In this document: piece by piece, positions 1 to 12,311 of the stretch
How positions within the stretch are numbered: position 1 is the first letter of the stretch
Layout: every line of letters begins with the position of its first letter
Origin: Daphnia carinata
Lineage: Eukaryota; Arthropoda; Branchiopoda; Diplostraca; Daphniidae
Length of the DNA: 64,000 nucleotides
Direction of reading: 5' to 3'
NCBI RefSeq assembly: GCF_022539665.2
Contig: NC_081340.1
Coordinates: 4,278,001 to 4,342,000, forward strand
The notes under the pieces: model-generated
Told to the model about the DNA's origin: nothing
Databases searched by the model: none
The model's input: the letters and a program-made list of their open reading frames with translations, nothing else
Made by a program: the position numbers and the translations under genes

Positions 1-560
1 GAACGTACGGGCGTACAGACCCTGTGACACGATGGAAACAAAAAAACGATATCCATCTTTTAACATCTTCTTCATTAATAACGGAACATTGAGTTCCATC
101 ATGTTCGTACCAAAAGCGGCTGTCGCGCCCAAACCGGTAAATGGCAGTTGGTTAACCAACCCCATGCGCGAGATATGGCACGGAAGGGGATGATGCGATA
201 GTACAGGATCTAGTCGTGACGAATAGAAAAAAAAAAAAAAACGGAAAAGAACCATTGAAACAAACAAAAAAAAAAAAACAGTTTCCGTTAAAAGCGATAA
301 CCGTTCTCTCCGCAATAGATACCTCCCAATCTTTGGCGATAAGTTCTGGAGATTGCGCTGGATGAGTGTTTTTGCGCCGGAACTGTTTCAAGGCGATGGC
401 CAGCAATCCAATGCCCAAGAAGAACTGGACGAAGACGAAAGGCTTCAACACGAACCGACGCCACCGCGAATTTTTAGCACCTTTAAATGCGGCGGTGGCC
501 GCCATGGCCGACGTGGCTTTAACATCGTTTGATTCGCCAGTTGAGGACGACACGCTTCGC
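1..560 (-). CDS. PISD: Probable mitochondrial phosphatidylserine decarboxylase, N-terminal part (3' end outside window)
   Basis: Two exons are readable on the minus strand: 560-323 and 209-1 (donor GTATCT, acceptor after a long T tract). The translation has an Ala/Arg/Lys-rich start, a transmembrane stretch (FVFVQFFLGIGLLAIALKQF) and then KDWE joined to ILYYRIIPLPCHISRMGLVN, QLPF and FGTNMMEL. In order and spacing this resembles the segment of PISD that follows its membrane anchor (W-E-V, L-Y-x-x-x-P, S-R-x-x-G-x-x-N, L-P, F-G-x-N). PISD makes phosphatidylethanolamine in the inner mitochondrial membrane; the catalytic LGST region would lie left of base 1. The first in-frame ATG is at 505. An acceptor at 561/562 suggests an upstream exon, and a phase-compatible ATG exon at 1283-1216 (MGEGATPWLRRPFV...) is a candidate. 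The family call comes from remembered motif spacing and is moderate; the N-terminus is uncertain. Confidence 0.5.
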
Positions 561-3500
561 CTGAAGATCGGCCTCGTGAACGGCCCTGATTATTCGATAG
601 AAATCAAAAGCGTTAGAAACGATTGCAAAAGACACACATTCATTTTATTGCAAATTCCTTGGCTAGCGCGTTTATTGTGAAAAAAAAAAAAAAAAAAAAA
701 AAGAAACTAGAGGGGGATAATAATGTTCCCGACGAGGGCGAAATAACAACGAGCTAGTACGACGTGTTTGTGATGTCAATGGCGCAGATGCGACACTGTG
801 GGGATATCCGGTAAAGCTAGCCCCATGTAGCAATGCAGTCGAATGGAAGACGAAAAGCGTAGAAACAGTGCAATCGAATAACAAACAGTGTTGCTATATA
901 ATAGGAAAGAGAAGATTGCGCCTTGGCGGAGTTCTAACTAGCCTCTGGCCACATCACGCGAGTCGACCGGGAACCAATCACGCAAACCCGGCAACCGAAA
1001 GTGACTCACTTGAAGCTTCCAGAAGGGTACTGACCTTGGGACAACTGGTAATATCTTCGAACTGTTAATTTTTCAAACTGGTGCATTTCAACAACCTATT
1101 ATTTTGTTTTTTTGTCGTTACGGAACGGGGACAGACGAAATTGACACAAGGATGCGTTACGAAGCCAACGATGATTCGACAATCAATAGATTACGCTGGG
1201 CACTAACCTTTCCACCTTGGAGTCCATTTTCTGGGGCGCGGGACAAACGGCCGACGGAGCCATGGAGTTGCCCCCTCGCCCATAGTACCGGATAAACGCG
1301 TTGCTAATGTCACTTTCATATTAACGATCGCGCTGTCGACCAACCACGCGAAACGACTGCCCCCGAAAGACTGGACGTGGACGCAGCTGACTATCTTATA
1401 GTGTAGGAGTTTGTGTGTGTGAGAGTGGCGAGCGGTTGAACACAAAGAGAAAAAAAAAGAAGTGTAGACAATATTTGGCTTATCGGCGCCTATTAATCTT
1501 CGGCAAGTGAGAATGGGCAAAGAAGCACTAATAATCAAATCACATTTCGGATATGGGGAACCATGTACGTTGGTTATCGTTGAAACGTATGGGAATTCTT
1601 TCAACTGTGTTAAAGAGATGCTCAAAAGACTGGGCTGCGTAGGGGAGCTCTCACTTTCAATCAGTTTCTCAAAGTTTTCTCTTTCAACGTTCGTCAGGAA
1701 ATTATCACACGCCATATGCGATTGCTTGATAATTTCGTTTCGCGAAAAGGCACAAGAAGTATTCCTCGTCAGGAAAGAAATTAATTTAAAGTCGCCCAAT
1801 CTTTTAACGTAAAATCGGCCTCAATTTCTTCCAGGATACGTTGGTGATAGCGCGCATCGAAAGCACAACTATCTTACAGGAAGTCTCGCAATGATTTGTT
1901 TTTAAAGGGCCTTAGTGCTCGTTACGTAATGTCAGCGCGAAGATGGGCATGTATACAAACGGAAAGGGAAACGCGTCATAAAACTCTTGACACGTATATT
2001 TCGATTTCTTATTTATTCGCCATAGTTGAATAATAGATAGGTTTAGTTGGTTAAGTAATTACCTCTTTGGTAGTATGTGGAGCCAGGTCGTAAAGGCAAT
2101 GACAGCAATTGACTAGTGCATCTTTGTTGGCAAGGAATAATAACTCGGTGAAGATTTATTCTAAAGGCTGTTTGAGGTAACCGGACAAACAGAGCTGACA
2201 TGTTGAGACCCTCAAGAGTGAAATCTGTAGCAAAAAGGGAGAAATTATACTCAGTTCAGGGTAACCAGAATTGTTTACATCAATATCATAACACATTCAA
2301 TGCACCAAATTTCATATTCATTTCCTTAGTTTTTGTGTCACCTAATGTAAAATGTTGAATCATTAAAACCTCATATCAGCAATAACAGCAGCTTGACAAC
2401 AAAATGTTCTTGGCGTAAAAACCAGAATGATTTGGTTATTCTGCAACCACTAAGCCAAACATCATCATTATCAGAACGAAGAAAGATAAAGTCAGCAAAA
2501 GAGAAGCAACCTGACACCTACACACCCATGATCGTATCTTGGAACCAACATCATTCTATACAAAACAGTTTCTTATTTAGTGCAAACTGAGACAAAAATG
2601 TCGACAAAAAAATTTAAGATTTCCAAATCGTTCTATACTGAATCCAAACTGACGAAATTATTTTAAGCGCTAACGTTTAAACCATGTCATGTTATTTACC
2701 TCAAAAAGATTGGTGGATAACAGCTTTAATAATTAAAAATGCTACGGTAATTCCAAGAAAACTACAAAGTAATGAAATCTTTTTAGGAAATGCTCACTGT
2801 AGGAAGAAACAAATCCAATATCCAAGTTCTAATAGTCAACATTAGCAGACAACGGAAAACGTGCCAACTTTACCCCACCTCTTATCCAAGTCTCTAAATA
2901 TCGTCGATTTTCCCTGCAACAGCATTAGAGGTTCTAAGTGCCAACAACGAAACCAAAGTTAATTAATAATACAAAAATATCTGCTATCCTATACAAATTC
3001 CTATTTTCTATTTATGAAAACGCAAGTTAATAAGAAAGAAATTCAAGAAGCTCTAATAGTAACATCGCGGCAACGTCTGAGGCTCGAGAGGTTGTTTAGA
3101 ATCGTCTTTGTGTGAACATCTTCACGTCTTCTGTTCAAAATACTTTCCGTTCGATGCTACTCGGATTCTTTGATCGTCAATGTGATTGAATAAGGTATAT
3201 TTGTCGAAAGATAAAATTACTGATAACTTTTAACTTTTGAAAGTGGCAAGTAAGATATTCTGCTTGTAATGTTTGAGCATAATCATAGTCCTAGGATTAA
3301 GCTAGACATCATGGACACGGGCTTATATCCCAAATATTCCACAATGGTAAATAAATATATAAGTATATGTATATATATTCTATGCATTGTGTTGTGTTCT
3401 ACATCGGAATTTACTGCCTATGAATTTTAGCAAATAAAAATTTCTCTGGAAATTGTTTTTGTATTTTCTTATGTTTATTTTTTCTTTACATTGTTATTAA

Positions 3501-4336
3501 TAGTTACCGCTAGGTGACTCCCACTAAATAAATACTATTGCTGCCACCTATGAAGGGGCAGTTCATGTTCTTCGGGGACTTTCACAACGTCTGCCAATTC
3601 CTACGCGCTTAAAATAGATCCTTTATCAATTCCACATTATCTTCATTGATTCGTCTATTAAAACGACGGGCTTTGGTTCATTTCGAATTTTGTGACTGGA
3701 AAAGGGTTTTAGACAGCTGAGGAAACTTATCTCTATCGGATTTGAAAATCACATCTTGAGATTGAGACAGGCGAGTATCTCCACTTTTTTTCCAGTGGTG
3801 GCCATATGTATTACACACACACAGAACACACAAGATACACAGAATGACTTCTTGATGGTGGTGGATTTTCACGTCCTCAGGTCTAAGAACGTTTTCTTTG
3901 GCGTATTAAAATTTCTGCCCGTTACTGTGACGGAAAGAAACCGAGCACTATCCTCAATTGAACTCCTCGGCCGTGGATTGACCATTACACTTCACGTTTC
4001 TGCACGCCGATTTGAACGACAAAAGGGTAAAGTCGTGCGTGAAAAACCGGCCCCCACACAAGTTACTCGTCCGGCTCCCGAGATCGCAGAACCTTGTTCT
4101 TTTTCTGTCAAGTGAGCCGAACTCCACGAAAACGATATAGTAGCAAGCAGGGAGTTAAACATTATTCAAGGTAATATCCAGTTTTGTGAATCTTCGAATT
4201 AATTCTGAGATTAACCCAGCATTTATGTGCTTTTTATGGTTTTCATTTCAGGCTGTTATTGGAGTGTTGTTAATTGTATGAAGTTTTCTAGGACTCTTCT
4301 TTTCATCCCAAGTTGAAATTTTGGAGGGGAAACACA
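561..4336. other. Upstream and intergenic region before ataxin-2
   Basis: No supported coding gene. It contains an A22 tract near 680, a GC-richer patch around 1200-1390 that may hold the first exon or promoter of the minus-strand gene to the left, and AT-rich sequence at 2000-3700 with no sustained codon structure. The last few hundred bases probably include the 5' UTR and first intron of ataxin-2. Confidence 0.5.
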
Positions 4337-7300
4337 ATGAATAAATCCAAGGCAAAAATGGGCAAGCCCACAACCCCTCAAAATACTTCGGGGAACTGCA
4401 ATGTTACGAGTCGCAACACACCACCTTCTAGAAACAAAACAGACAAAGATATCCCTTATGAAGGCATTTATCAGAATTTAAGATTTTGTGAAACAATTAC
4501 TTCCCTTATGGGGAATACAGTTCAGGTATGGTGCCTTATGTGATGATGTCTTTGGAGGTTAATCTAAAAGTTTATTATCTTGGTTTGTGTCTTTAGATTC
4601 AACTTTCGAATGGGAAAATATTTGAAGGAATTTTTAGCACGTTTTCTCCTCAGTTAGAAGTTGTTTTAGAACTGGTTCATACAGTTGACCCCAGCCAGCC
4701 TGATAAAATTGACATTAAATCAGTTTCTAGGGAGGTTGTCTTTGGTTCCCAAATGATTGTTATGATGAGCTCCAAAGATGTGGAACTAGATTATGCAACT
4801 AAAGGTATCCACACACATGATTTGTATATTGGTGCAAAATTCATGCTCATATTGACAATTCCGCAGATTTTGCCACTGATACATCCATTAGCCGTTTTAA
4901 TGGGCTTAGTGGAGAGAAAGAGCTTGAGCCCTGGGAGGGTGATGGTGATGATTGTAACATTTCCTTGGACAATGCTGTAAGCTAAACAGGTTTTTCGTTC
5001 CAGCTGTCTGTGAATTGACAATATTACATTTGCATGTCTAGAATGGATGGGATCCCAATGAAATGTTTGCCAGGAATGAAAAAGTCTATGGAGTTCAGTC
5101 TAGTTTTGAGCAAGACTTGTCACAGTATACGTGTAAACTGGAAAGGAGAGACTCTGCCGAATTCAAGTAAGATTAATTATTAGTTCTTTCGTCATCATTT
5201 ACATTGGTGATTGAACTACTAAAAATTATCTTGGTCATGATAGGGAAAGAGAAGCTCAAGCGTCACTCCTGGCTAACAGTATCGAAGGGAACGCCGCCTC
5301 TAAAGCACAGGCGGAACTCGAAAACGCTAGTGATGAAGAAGAAAAGTACTCTGCCGTGGTAAGGCCCAGCCATGATCGTGAACGCCGAGAGCCCCGTGAC
5401 TTCCGAGACTTTAGTAACCGCTCATCTGACCGAGGAGGGACCGCAGCGAGTGGCAGCGGAGGAAGCACGGCATCCACTAATGCCGGTGGGGGTGGTGCTC
5501 ATAACTGTACGTTAGCCAGCTATTCGTTCGTGCAGATGGACAAAAAGTACTAAACGTGTCCTATTTCTATTGGCAGCGAAATACGTTCATCCGAATAAGC
5601 GGCCTATTAAAGGTGGTATTCAAAATATGGGCAAGATTATGCGCTCTACGCCACCTCCCCACGGTGCCCATGGAGGGCACGCTCATTCTAACCTAGCTCC
5701 TCGACATCAGTCGGTAGGAGGAGGTGGTGGTGGAGGCGGCGGAGGTGGTGGATCTTACCATGGGGGTAACAACTACGATGGCGATGGCCGGGCTGTTCAC
5801 ACTTCGCAGTCGCACCCCAACAACTCGGGGCCAGTACACCATGGAGGAAGCTACCATCAGGGTGGGCCACAACACCAGCCATTCCAAGGATCTTCTCAAG
5901 GGCGGGGCTCTTCTTCCGGTCCATACTATAACCGCTCCCAAGGACCGCCTGGTGGTTATAACAATAATAAAACCTCTGCTCAACAATCGGATTCTCGCTT
6001 GGCGAACGGCGACGAGCGCAAAGTCAACCGCGACTCGGCTTACGACTCGAAAAGTAGTCACGCTCCATCCCATTCGCACGCCCCAATTTCTTCACTTCCC
6101 CAACGCGACCACGGTCCAAAAGAGCAAAGGAAGACGTACGCAGGTAAGCATGTTCTATCTATGCGTAATGAAAAATGAAACAAACTTTTCTATATCAAAT
6201 AGGCAAGACTAGAGATGACCAAAACTCGGATCTGAAGAAATTTGGTCAAGATTTTCGCCTGGCATTATCCGGGCCAGCTGAAACTACCCCTGTTGAAGAA
6301 AATAAAGCAGCTCCTTCTCCTACGACAGGCAATCCGGCTCCAACACCTAACAAAACAAGCACTCCTCCGCCACCGGCTCCAGTTGCACCCGTTGTTTCGC
6401 CAGCCGTTGGCGCCACATCTGCCTTGACTCCTGCCGCCCCAACGGCACCCGTGGCTACGCCTTCTGCTCAGACTGTTCCGGCACAGCCATCTCGTTCACC
6501 GGTTGTCAGCCCCGTGCAGGTCAATGCGACGCCTACTGTGGTCACGCCTCCTGGCGCTAGCGTTGGCACTCCTCGCGAAGCAACACCAGTGGATGATAAA
6601 GTAGGCGAATCCGTAGAAAAGATGTCAGACACACTGAAGAAATCAAGCTTGAATCCAAATGCGAAAGAATTCGTTCTAAATCCAAACGCACGGGTCTTTG
6701 TACCGGTAAGTCTGTTAATTCATTTACTAATCCTGCAACGTTTTAAAACTGTTCTCGGTAATACTTTTGCATAGACTCCCCCTCGGTCTCATACCCCACA
6801 AACTCAACAAGGTGGTCAGATGTTAATACCTGCACCCATGACCCAATTAGGACCCAATATGGGTGGTGGTATGGGTGGTTCGGGTAGTCCTGCACAAGGT
6901 CTGCCTTTAATGCCCGTTGTCCACTACGTTCCTGCCAATCCAGGTGGAGTACAAAACCAGGGACCCAACCAAGGTGGTAACCAACCACACTACACAGCCC
7001 ACAATCCGGGCGGGACGCGATTCCGCAAGCGTGAGATTTTTATTCTCAAAATTTAGTAGTTTAGTGTGTTACTTCATGTGCCATGATCTACTGCATTACA
7101 GCCTCACCGATGCCCGTCCATCGACCGGAATTAGCGTCGCCGATGCACGTGGCCGCCGCCACGGGACAGCCTTTGATGGCACCTGCCCCAATTGGTGGAC
7201 CACAGCTCTTCTATCCGCCGCAAGGTGCCATGATGCAAGGAACACCCCAGCCTTATACACAGGTAAATTAGTGGCCGCCGTTCTTATTTGCTTATTCTCC

Positions 7301-8134
7301 AGAATAACACTTAAAGAATTTTGGTAAATAGCCTAATGTGTCTTGTAATAAATTTGCCGAATCATGATTTTTGTGTTGCAGTTGTACGCGATGCGCTTAG
7401 TTGGACCGCAGATGCAGGGCATGGTTTCAAATTCGTCATTCGGTGACACAATGACAACGGGACACGGTCCAATCTACATGACGTCACATATGTCACCGGG
7501 CCATGGTCAAGGAATGAACAACCAAGGTCAAATGGCACCTTCGCAGCAGCAGCAGCACCACCACCCTAATTCGACTCCGTCGCCAGCTCAACAGCACTCA
7601 ATGGCCCAGACTCAAAGCGGGAATCCCCCTCAATTGATATACCAAACAGCTGGTATGTTGTCGCCCGTGATTGCTTAGAAATCGGAGGGGTAGAGGCAAT
7701 GTTTATAAAACGTTGAAATTTAACCTCTTTATTTCAGGAGGACATCATGGACACTCACAAGGTCCCCTCCATAGCCACCATGCCCCCTATCCTATGGTGT
7801 TGCTCCCCCCGGGTCATACCCAGCTGCCACCGGGCGTCTCCGGACCGTCAGGCGGTCCGGGAGGCCCACAGGGCGTGCAGCTCCTTCCGCTTGGCTCGTC
7901 GGCCGCAATGGGCATGCCCATACCTCAAATTCATTACATTCAGCAAGCCCCCGGTAATCAAGCACTTCAACGCTTGGTCTGATTTGCTTTTAGCAACAAA
8001 ATAATTTAGGAAATTTTTTGAATTCAATTATCAAGTCAAGTACGGCTGGTCGGTCGATTGATTGATACTTTGTGTTTGAAGGAACAGGTGGGCAGCCTTC
8101 CCATATGCAACAATTGGTCCCTCATAATCAATAA
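4337..8134 (+). CDS. ATXN2: Ataxin-2, RNA-binding translational regulator
   Basis: Twelve exons: 4337-4525, 4597-4804, 4867-4976, 5042-5166, 5244-5506, 5577-6143, 6203-6705, 6775-7030, 7102-7262, 7382-7652, 7738-7953 and 8082-8134. Together they encode 973 aa in one closed frame. An LSm-type domain spans about residues 48-135 (FCETITSLMGNTVQ, GKIFEGIFSTFSP). The LsmAD region begins at residue 170 (NGWDPNEMFARNEKVYGVQS, YTCKLERRDSAEF). A PAM2 motif that binds poly(A)-binding protein ends near residue 655. The remainder is low complexity: a Gly run, Pro/Ala/Thr, Gln/His and Gly/Pro/Met-rich tails typical of this stress-granule protein. Ataxin-2 acts in the cytoplasm on mRNA stability and translation, and in the fly clock. 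ATG 4337 is the first in-frame ATG after a stop. The identification is firm; the 5' UTR exon was not placed. Confidence 0.95.
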
Positions 8135-8903
8135 GTTGTCCACGTACAGAAACAAAACCAGATACAAAACACAAAAAAATTTCCAAACCAATCAAAGTCT
8201 ACCTACAAGAATTCAATTCATCTCTTCCCATAATTTTCCTTCGATTTTGTTCTCTAGAAAGAAGTGAAAGGGGTAAGACCACTTCCTCCTGTTCATGAAA
8301 CGACAGACGACCTAGGCAACTGGTGAAACTGAGTGAACAAAATTTTTGTAGTGGATTTATTTGAAACCATTGCCATCTGTTAGTTAGGCCCATTTTTTTT
8401 TTGGCGTACAAAATAGGTGGCAAATGTTTCAATCGCCCATCTAACCTGTAACTGACAGAAACGAATATTTTTTCATCATATTTTTTCTTGTTCCTTCTTG
8501 AATTTCAAAACTTTTCAATCTGTGCAGCTGTGTTTTCGGTAGACTCTTTTTCAGCCTGCACTTTTTTTTTATTTGATCTGTCAGAATAAGTTTCTGGAAA
8601 CAACTGTCAAGTTAAACAGTGGCTGAATTGGAACCCTTTGAAATCCAATTCAACTTGAATCAATTAAGATTTTTCCTCTGGAAAAAGTCAACTACCCTAC
8701 TGAGGAATTATTTATTGAGAACTTTTTTTAAAAGAATTTTTTGTTTTAAAATAATTTCCCTCTTCATTGCCCAATATCCTGAAACATTCAAGAACACAGA
8801 ATTGGCTGAAATTCTTCCCCCTCACACTACTTTACTGTAGCATTTTCTAATGCAAAGGGAATTAAAAATATATTTGAAGAGAAACAAGAGCATGCTTACA
8901 GCA
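8135..8903. other. 3' UTR and convergent intergenic region between ataxin-2 and MOZART2
   Basis: AT-rich sequence with T tracts and no coding support. It should hold the 3' UTRs of the two convergent genes; the exact poly(A) sites were not resolved. Confidence 0.5.
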
Positions 8904-9215
8904 TTATTTTTCAATCACATTTTTAAGCAATTTTTGCCTCCTTGTCTTCTCCTGTACACGGAAGATTGATAATTCATTCAACATTTGTATGATGGATGCT
9001 GGAGAAGTGTTTGCCTGGAGGAGTTCAATGATGCTTCTGAGAAATAGAGAAGCTTGTGTTAAATAAAATACTGAAATATTTAAATAACTGGATAGCTTTA
9101 GTTAAATAACGCTTTGTGAATACCTCAAAATTCGGGGATTCATAACGATTCCAGACAATTCGGCAAATTTCATTAGCTCTTTTTCTTTCTGTGAGAAGTC
9201 GCGTAGGCTGTACAT
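8904..9215 (-). CDS. MZT2: Mitotic-spindle organizing protein 2 (MOZART2), minimal form
   Basis: Two exons, 9215-9124 and 9036-8904, encode 74 aa. The sequence SQKEKELMKFAELSGIVMNP, followed by ILRSIIELLQANTSPASIIQ and MLNELS, matches the conserved core of MOZART2, a small helical subunit of the gamma-tubulin complex (E-E-x-E-L-x-x-L-A, D-P-x-V-F-K-x-L-V-D-L-L, N-V-A-P-x-A-x-x-Q-M-L-K). The vertebrate protein is roughly twice as long because of a disordered C-terminal tail; here the protein ends soon after the core with a basic QEKTRRQKLLKNVIEK. The MYS start codon is the only ATG at the front of the exon. It is divergent from BAG1 with 206 bp between start codons, and convergent with ataxin-2. 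Assignment rests on motif pattern and length. Confidence 0.8.
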
Positions 9216-9421
9216 TGCTTTATTTAGATTGGCCTTTTTCTTAAAGAATATAATTTTTTCATTCCTTCTTGTGTAAGTTTAATTACTTTGAATTTACTAG
9301 CTTAAGAAATACAGTCACAGACTAACACCTTTGAACGATCGTTACACGAAAACACGATTCGTGTACTGTCGTCTGCTACTGTCATCGTCTTCAGTTATAG
9401 AGTGCAACACTTGCTTCTAAA
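9216..9421. promoter_or_regulatory. Bidirectional promoter interval, MZT2/BAG1
   Basis: Only 206 bp separate the two divergent start codons, so both 5' UTRs and core promoters must lie here. No TATA box is evident, in contrast to the secreted-protein genes further right; this fits housekeeping expression. Confidence 0.6.
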
Positions 9422-10237
9422 ATGGGCAACGACAATATTTTAATCGTTCAAGGAAAAAATGGTTATTTTATCCTTAATTTAAGAAAAGAAACAACACTCA
9501 ATGAAAGTTTTGCTCAAACTAATCGTGTTTCTTCTTTTAGGAAATAAAAAATTTGAGTTACATGTTACCTTCCAAACGTCCGTTGGTGATCTCTGTACCG
9601 AAATCGAACGAGAAACGGAAATTCCTGTTCACTGCCAAAGAGTTATATATAACGGTCGAGCTCTAAACAACCATGCCGAAGACATGAATAAACATTTAGG
9701 CACCCTAGGATTAAAATCTCCTGCAAAAGTTTTAGTGCTCGGTAAAAAAGCTGACGAAGAGGATGAAAATTACAAACTAATGAAGAAATGGGAAGTATCA
9801 TGTGACTCTCTTGCACGGCAACTTAGTGGTTTTGAAAAGGATATTCTAGAAATAGAAAGGGTAAAAGCTCATAATAATTTTTATGTTTTGCCTTTCTTAG
9901 TTGTATGTCTTTAACTTTTGCACATTTACTAGGGGTTTGCACCTAAGCCATTGATTGATAATTTGCCAAAAACTGTCAAAAAAATTAATTGTTTGGCTGA
10001 GGAATTAATGACAATTTTGATAGCTCTTGATGAACTCAGCTTCAAAGAAAACCAAAAAGAAGCAAGAGCAAAAAGAAAATGCATAATTGACAGAATTCAT
10101 TTGCTGCACAAAAAGTGTGATGAAATGGTATTTATTGGTACTGTTTTAAAAATTTAATTGTTCTGATACTAAAGTTTAGGCATAATTTGTGATTTCAGGT
10201 ACTTTCAGCAAAACAGTTGCAAAGTGGAAAATCTTGA
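9422..10237 (+). CDS. BAG1: BAG family molecular chaperone regulator 1
   Basis: Four exons, 9422-9461, 9541-9860, 9933-10127 and 10199-10237, encode 197 aa. The N-terminal half reads as a ubiquitin-like domain (KFELHVTFQTSVGDLCTEIE, PVHCQRVIYNGRAL, LGTLGLKSPAKVLVLG). The C-terminal half is a three-helix BAG domain (LARQLSGFEKDILEIER, FAPKPLIDNLPKTVKKINCL, EELMTILIALDEL, KRKCIIDRIHLLHKKCDEM) that binds the Hsp70/Hsc70 ATPase domain and promotes nucleotide exchange. Length and domain order match the short BAG1 isoforms of animals. The first exon (MGNDNILIVQGKN) ends at a weaker GTTATT donor, so its boundary is slightly less certain. It shares a bidirectional promoter with MZT2. Confidence 0.92.
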
Positions 10238-11220
10238 TGGTTCATTAAGAGTCTGAATATTGAAATATATCCAATGTAACATCTTCAGCACTGTTGATAT
10301 TGCTAGCTTGTCTATAATCGTTATAGAAAAAGAATGGGTTTCATCAACTTCAATCACAACAGAACAATGGTTGAGCTACTAGTGGCTTATATCAGGTAGA
10401 GGATGTGTATAGGCATATTTGAGATTCATGTTGTAAATAGTAAAAATTGTACTGAATCCGATACTTCGGACACACAAATAAACTAAATTTTAAAGGAGTA
10501 ATAGATTTGATACATACAGGCAATGTTAAGCTGGACAATGGAAAAACGCTTTCTTTTGTTTGCGTTGCAAATCAATCGACCTACAAGATTTTCCCCCATC
10601 ATATAGAAAAAGTAAGTCATTATCATTTCTTTTATTTTTATTTTTTTACATAGTAAAAGTTTGTTAAAGAGATCCCATGTGAATGCCTTAATTACGATCC
10701 AAGTCGGGCTGTATAGCTTGTTTGGCTATAAATTAGGACTGTTTGGCCAAAAATTATTTTTTAACCAACAAGTACGCCAAACCCGTCTTTGGGCTTTATA
10801 CAAATAGTAGTATGGGAGATTCAGATGCCCATTTCTTCTGTTATTGTTCACTCTGAAAATTAGCAATCTTTGTAATGCTTTATTGTCTTACTGGTTTTTA
10901 CACTTCAATCTCACCCGTTTCAGTCTTCAACTTAAAAGTGCGAAACCAATAGTTTATAGTAGTTTGATATTTTCCAATTTAATTGATATGATAGATTACC
11001 GTTTAACTCTTGTGGGAACCGACACCCAGACCTTCATCATGCAGTGACGATGCTCTAACATTGGTTCATAAGTTATGTGTAAAGTTTCTTATTTCTTTTA
11101 ATAATAATAATATGAATCTAAATGAATATGAATCTCTATCTATGAAATCGAATATGAACATATAGTCTAGGCTGTTTTTTTGTTTGCATAATTATTTTTT
11201 TTACCTGTCCGAAATGCTCA
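10238..11220. other. BAG1 3' UTR and AT-rich intergenic sequence
   Basis: An AATAAA-like signal lies near 10480. Beyond it I see no open frame with codon structure and no repeat I can name. Confidence 0.5.
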
Positions 11221-11221
11221 T

Positions 11222-11292
11222 GTGGTCCGTAGCTCTGTGGTAGAGCGTCTTTCTGCGATACTTGGTACCCTGAGTTCAAATCTCAGGACATG
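11222..11292 (+). repeat. tRNA-like sequence 1 (degenerate)
   Basis: It has an A box (TAGCTCTGTGGTAGAGCG) and a T arm with a perfect five-pair stem (CTGAG TTCAAAT CTCAG), but the acceptor ends do not pair, so it is a tRNA-derived remnant rather than a working tRNA. It is clearly homologous to the inverted copy at 12312-12380. Confidence 0.6.
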
Positions 11293-11456
11293 TTATAGTT
11301 ACAATGTGGCTGAATAATGCTTATTGCATTCATGTTTCACTTCAAAAAATTTATCATGAAGTGAAAGAAAAATTTATCTTGAAATATTACTCAAAATTAT
11401 TCTAAGTGTAAACCTGTGTCCATAATCGACAATAAGAAACAAAACTTTTAGATGCA

Positions 11457-11528
11457 TGACTCATAGCTCACTGGTAGCGCATCGGCGCGGTATGCCGAAA
11501 GTATATGGTTCAATTCCCAAGCGAGTCT
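11457..11528 (+). repeat. tRNA-like sequence 2
   Basis: A box TAGCTCACTGGTAGCGC, a perfect five-pair anticodon stem (TCGGC/GCCGA) around a seven-base loop, and B box GGTTCAATTCC. The acceptor stem pairs at about five of seven positions. Loop position 33 is C rather than the usual T, which argues against a functional tRNA. Confidence 0.55.
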
Positions 11529-11942
11529 AATGAAATATAAGAACATAATATAAATAGTTCAACCGAAAAATCATTACTGTACAATATATGTACGTATGTA
11601 AAACACAACAATATATAGAGTCGGATTTCAATATCCGAAATCATTGTAGTGCATCGTCACCAGTAATCGAAAATTGCCAGCGCTATGAACGCAATAAGCA
11701 TTGTTACGTGGACATGGTAGTGCAGTAATGCACAAAGATTGAATACTCTAATTACAATCCAATGAAGATAGAATAATGCCTTTTATTATAATTTGTTGTT
11801 AAATCTTATACAAATCATTGGTGAAATGTTTTCCCCATAGCTTACCCACTTGGTAAGTTTCTTATGGGAGGCGGCACCCGTGAAGTCATGGCTTCCTGAG
11901 AATGAATGTTGCTGATGACACAGTGAACCACCGTGGAACACC

Positions 11943-12012
11943 AGGAACCTTGCTGTGAATCGAACCACAGACCTTTGAGTTGGTAGGCGAGTGCTTTAGC
12001 TTCCTGGCAACC
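11943..12012 (-). repeat. tRNA-like sequence 3 (degenerate)
   Basis: On the minus strand it shows a T arm with perfect CTGTG/CACAG stem and a TTCGATT loop, and an A-box-like GCTAAAGCACTCGCC. The acceptor ends do not pair. Confidence 0.45.
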
Positions 12013-12105
12013 CCCCCTATATCCCCCCCCAAGTAGATTTGGTAGTCTATTGACTCGCGCGTACGGTTACATTAATGTGTTGAAGTTCTAAATCGTGTAA
12101 TAGTA

Positions 12106-12178
12106 AGTATCGTAGCTCAATGGTAGAGCGTTGCAATAGCATGGTGTATTGACTGGGTTCGAATCCCAGCAGGATAGT
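12106..12178 (+). repeat. tRNA-like sequence 4
   Basis: A box TAGCTCAATGGTAGAGCG and a canonical T arm (CTGGG TTCGAAT CCCAG). Only TATC/GATA of the acceptor stem pairs. Confidence 0.55.
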
Positions 12179-12311
12179 TGTAACTCAGGTGAAATGTCGT
12201 ATATATATCATATAGTATTAACCTAGTAGGAAATTTAAGTTAATTTTTGAAGTCATTTGAATAATAAATTAAATCTTCATTATCCTAACTTATTCTGCTT
12301 CAATTATATAC

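Noticed and set aside
1203-1799. Minus-strand open frame of about 198 codons
   Set aside because: No recognisable domain and ordinary AT-rich composition for most of its length. Only its last 25 codons look like a possible exon of the PISD-like gene.
3756-4115. Plus-strand open frame upstream of ataxin-2
   Set aside because: No domain, and it sits where the ataxin-2 5' UTR and promoter are expected.
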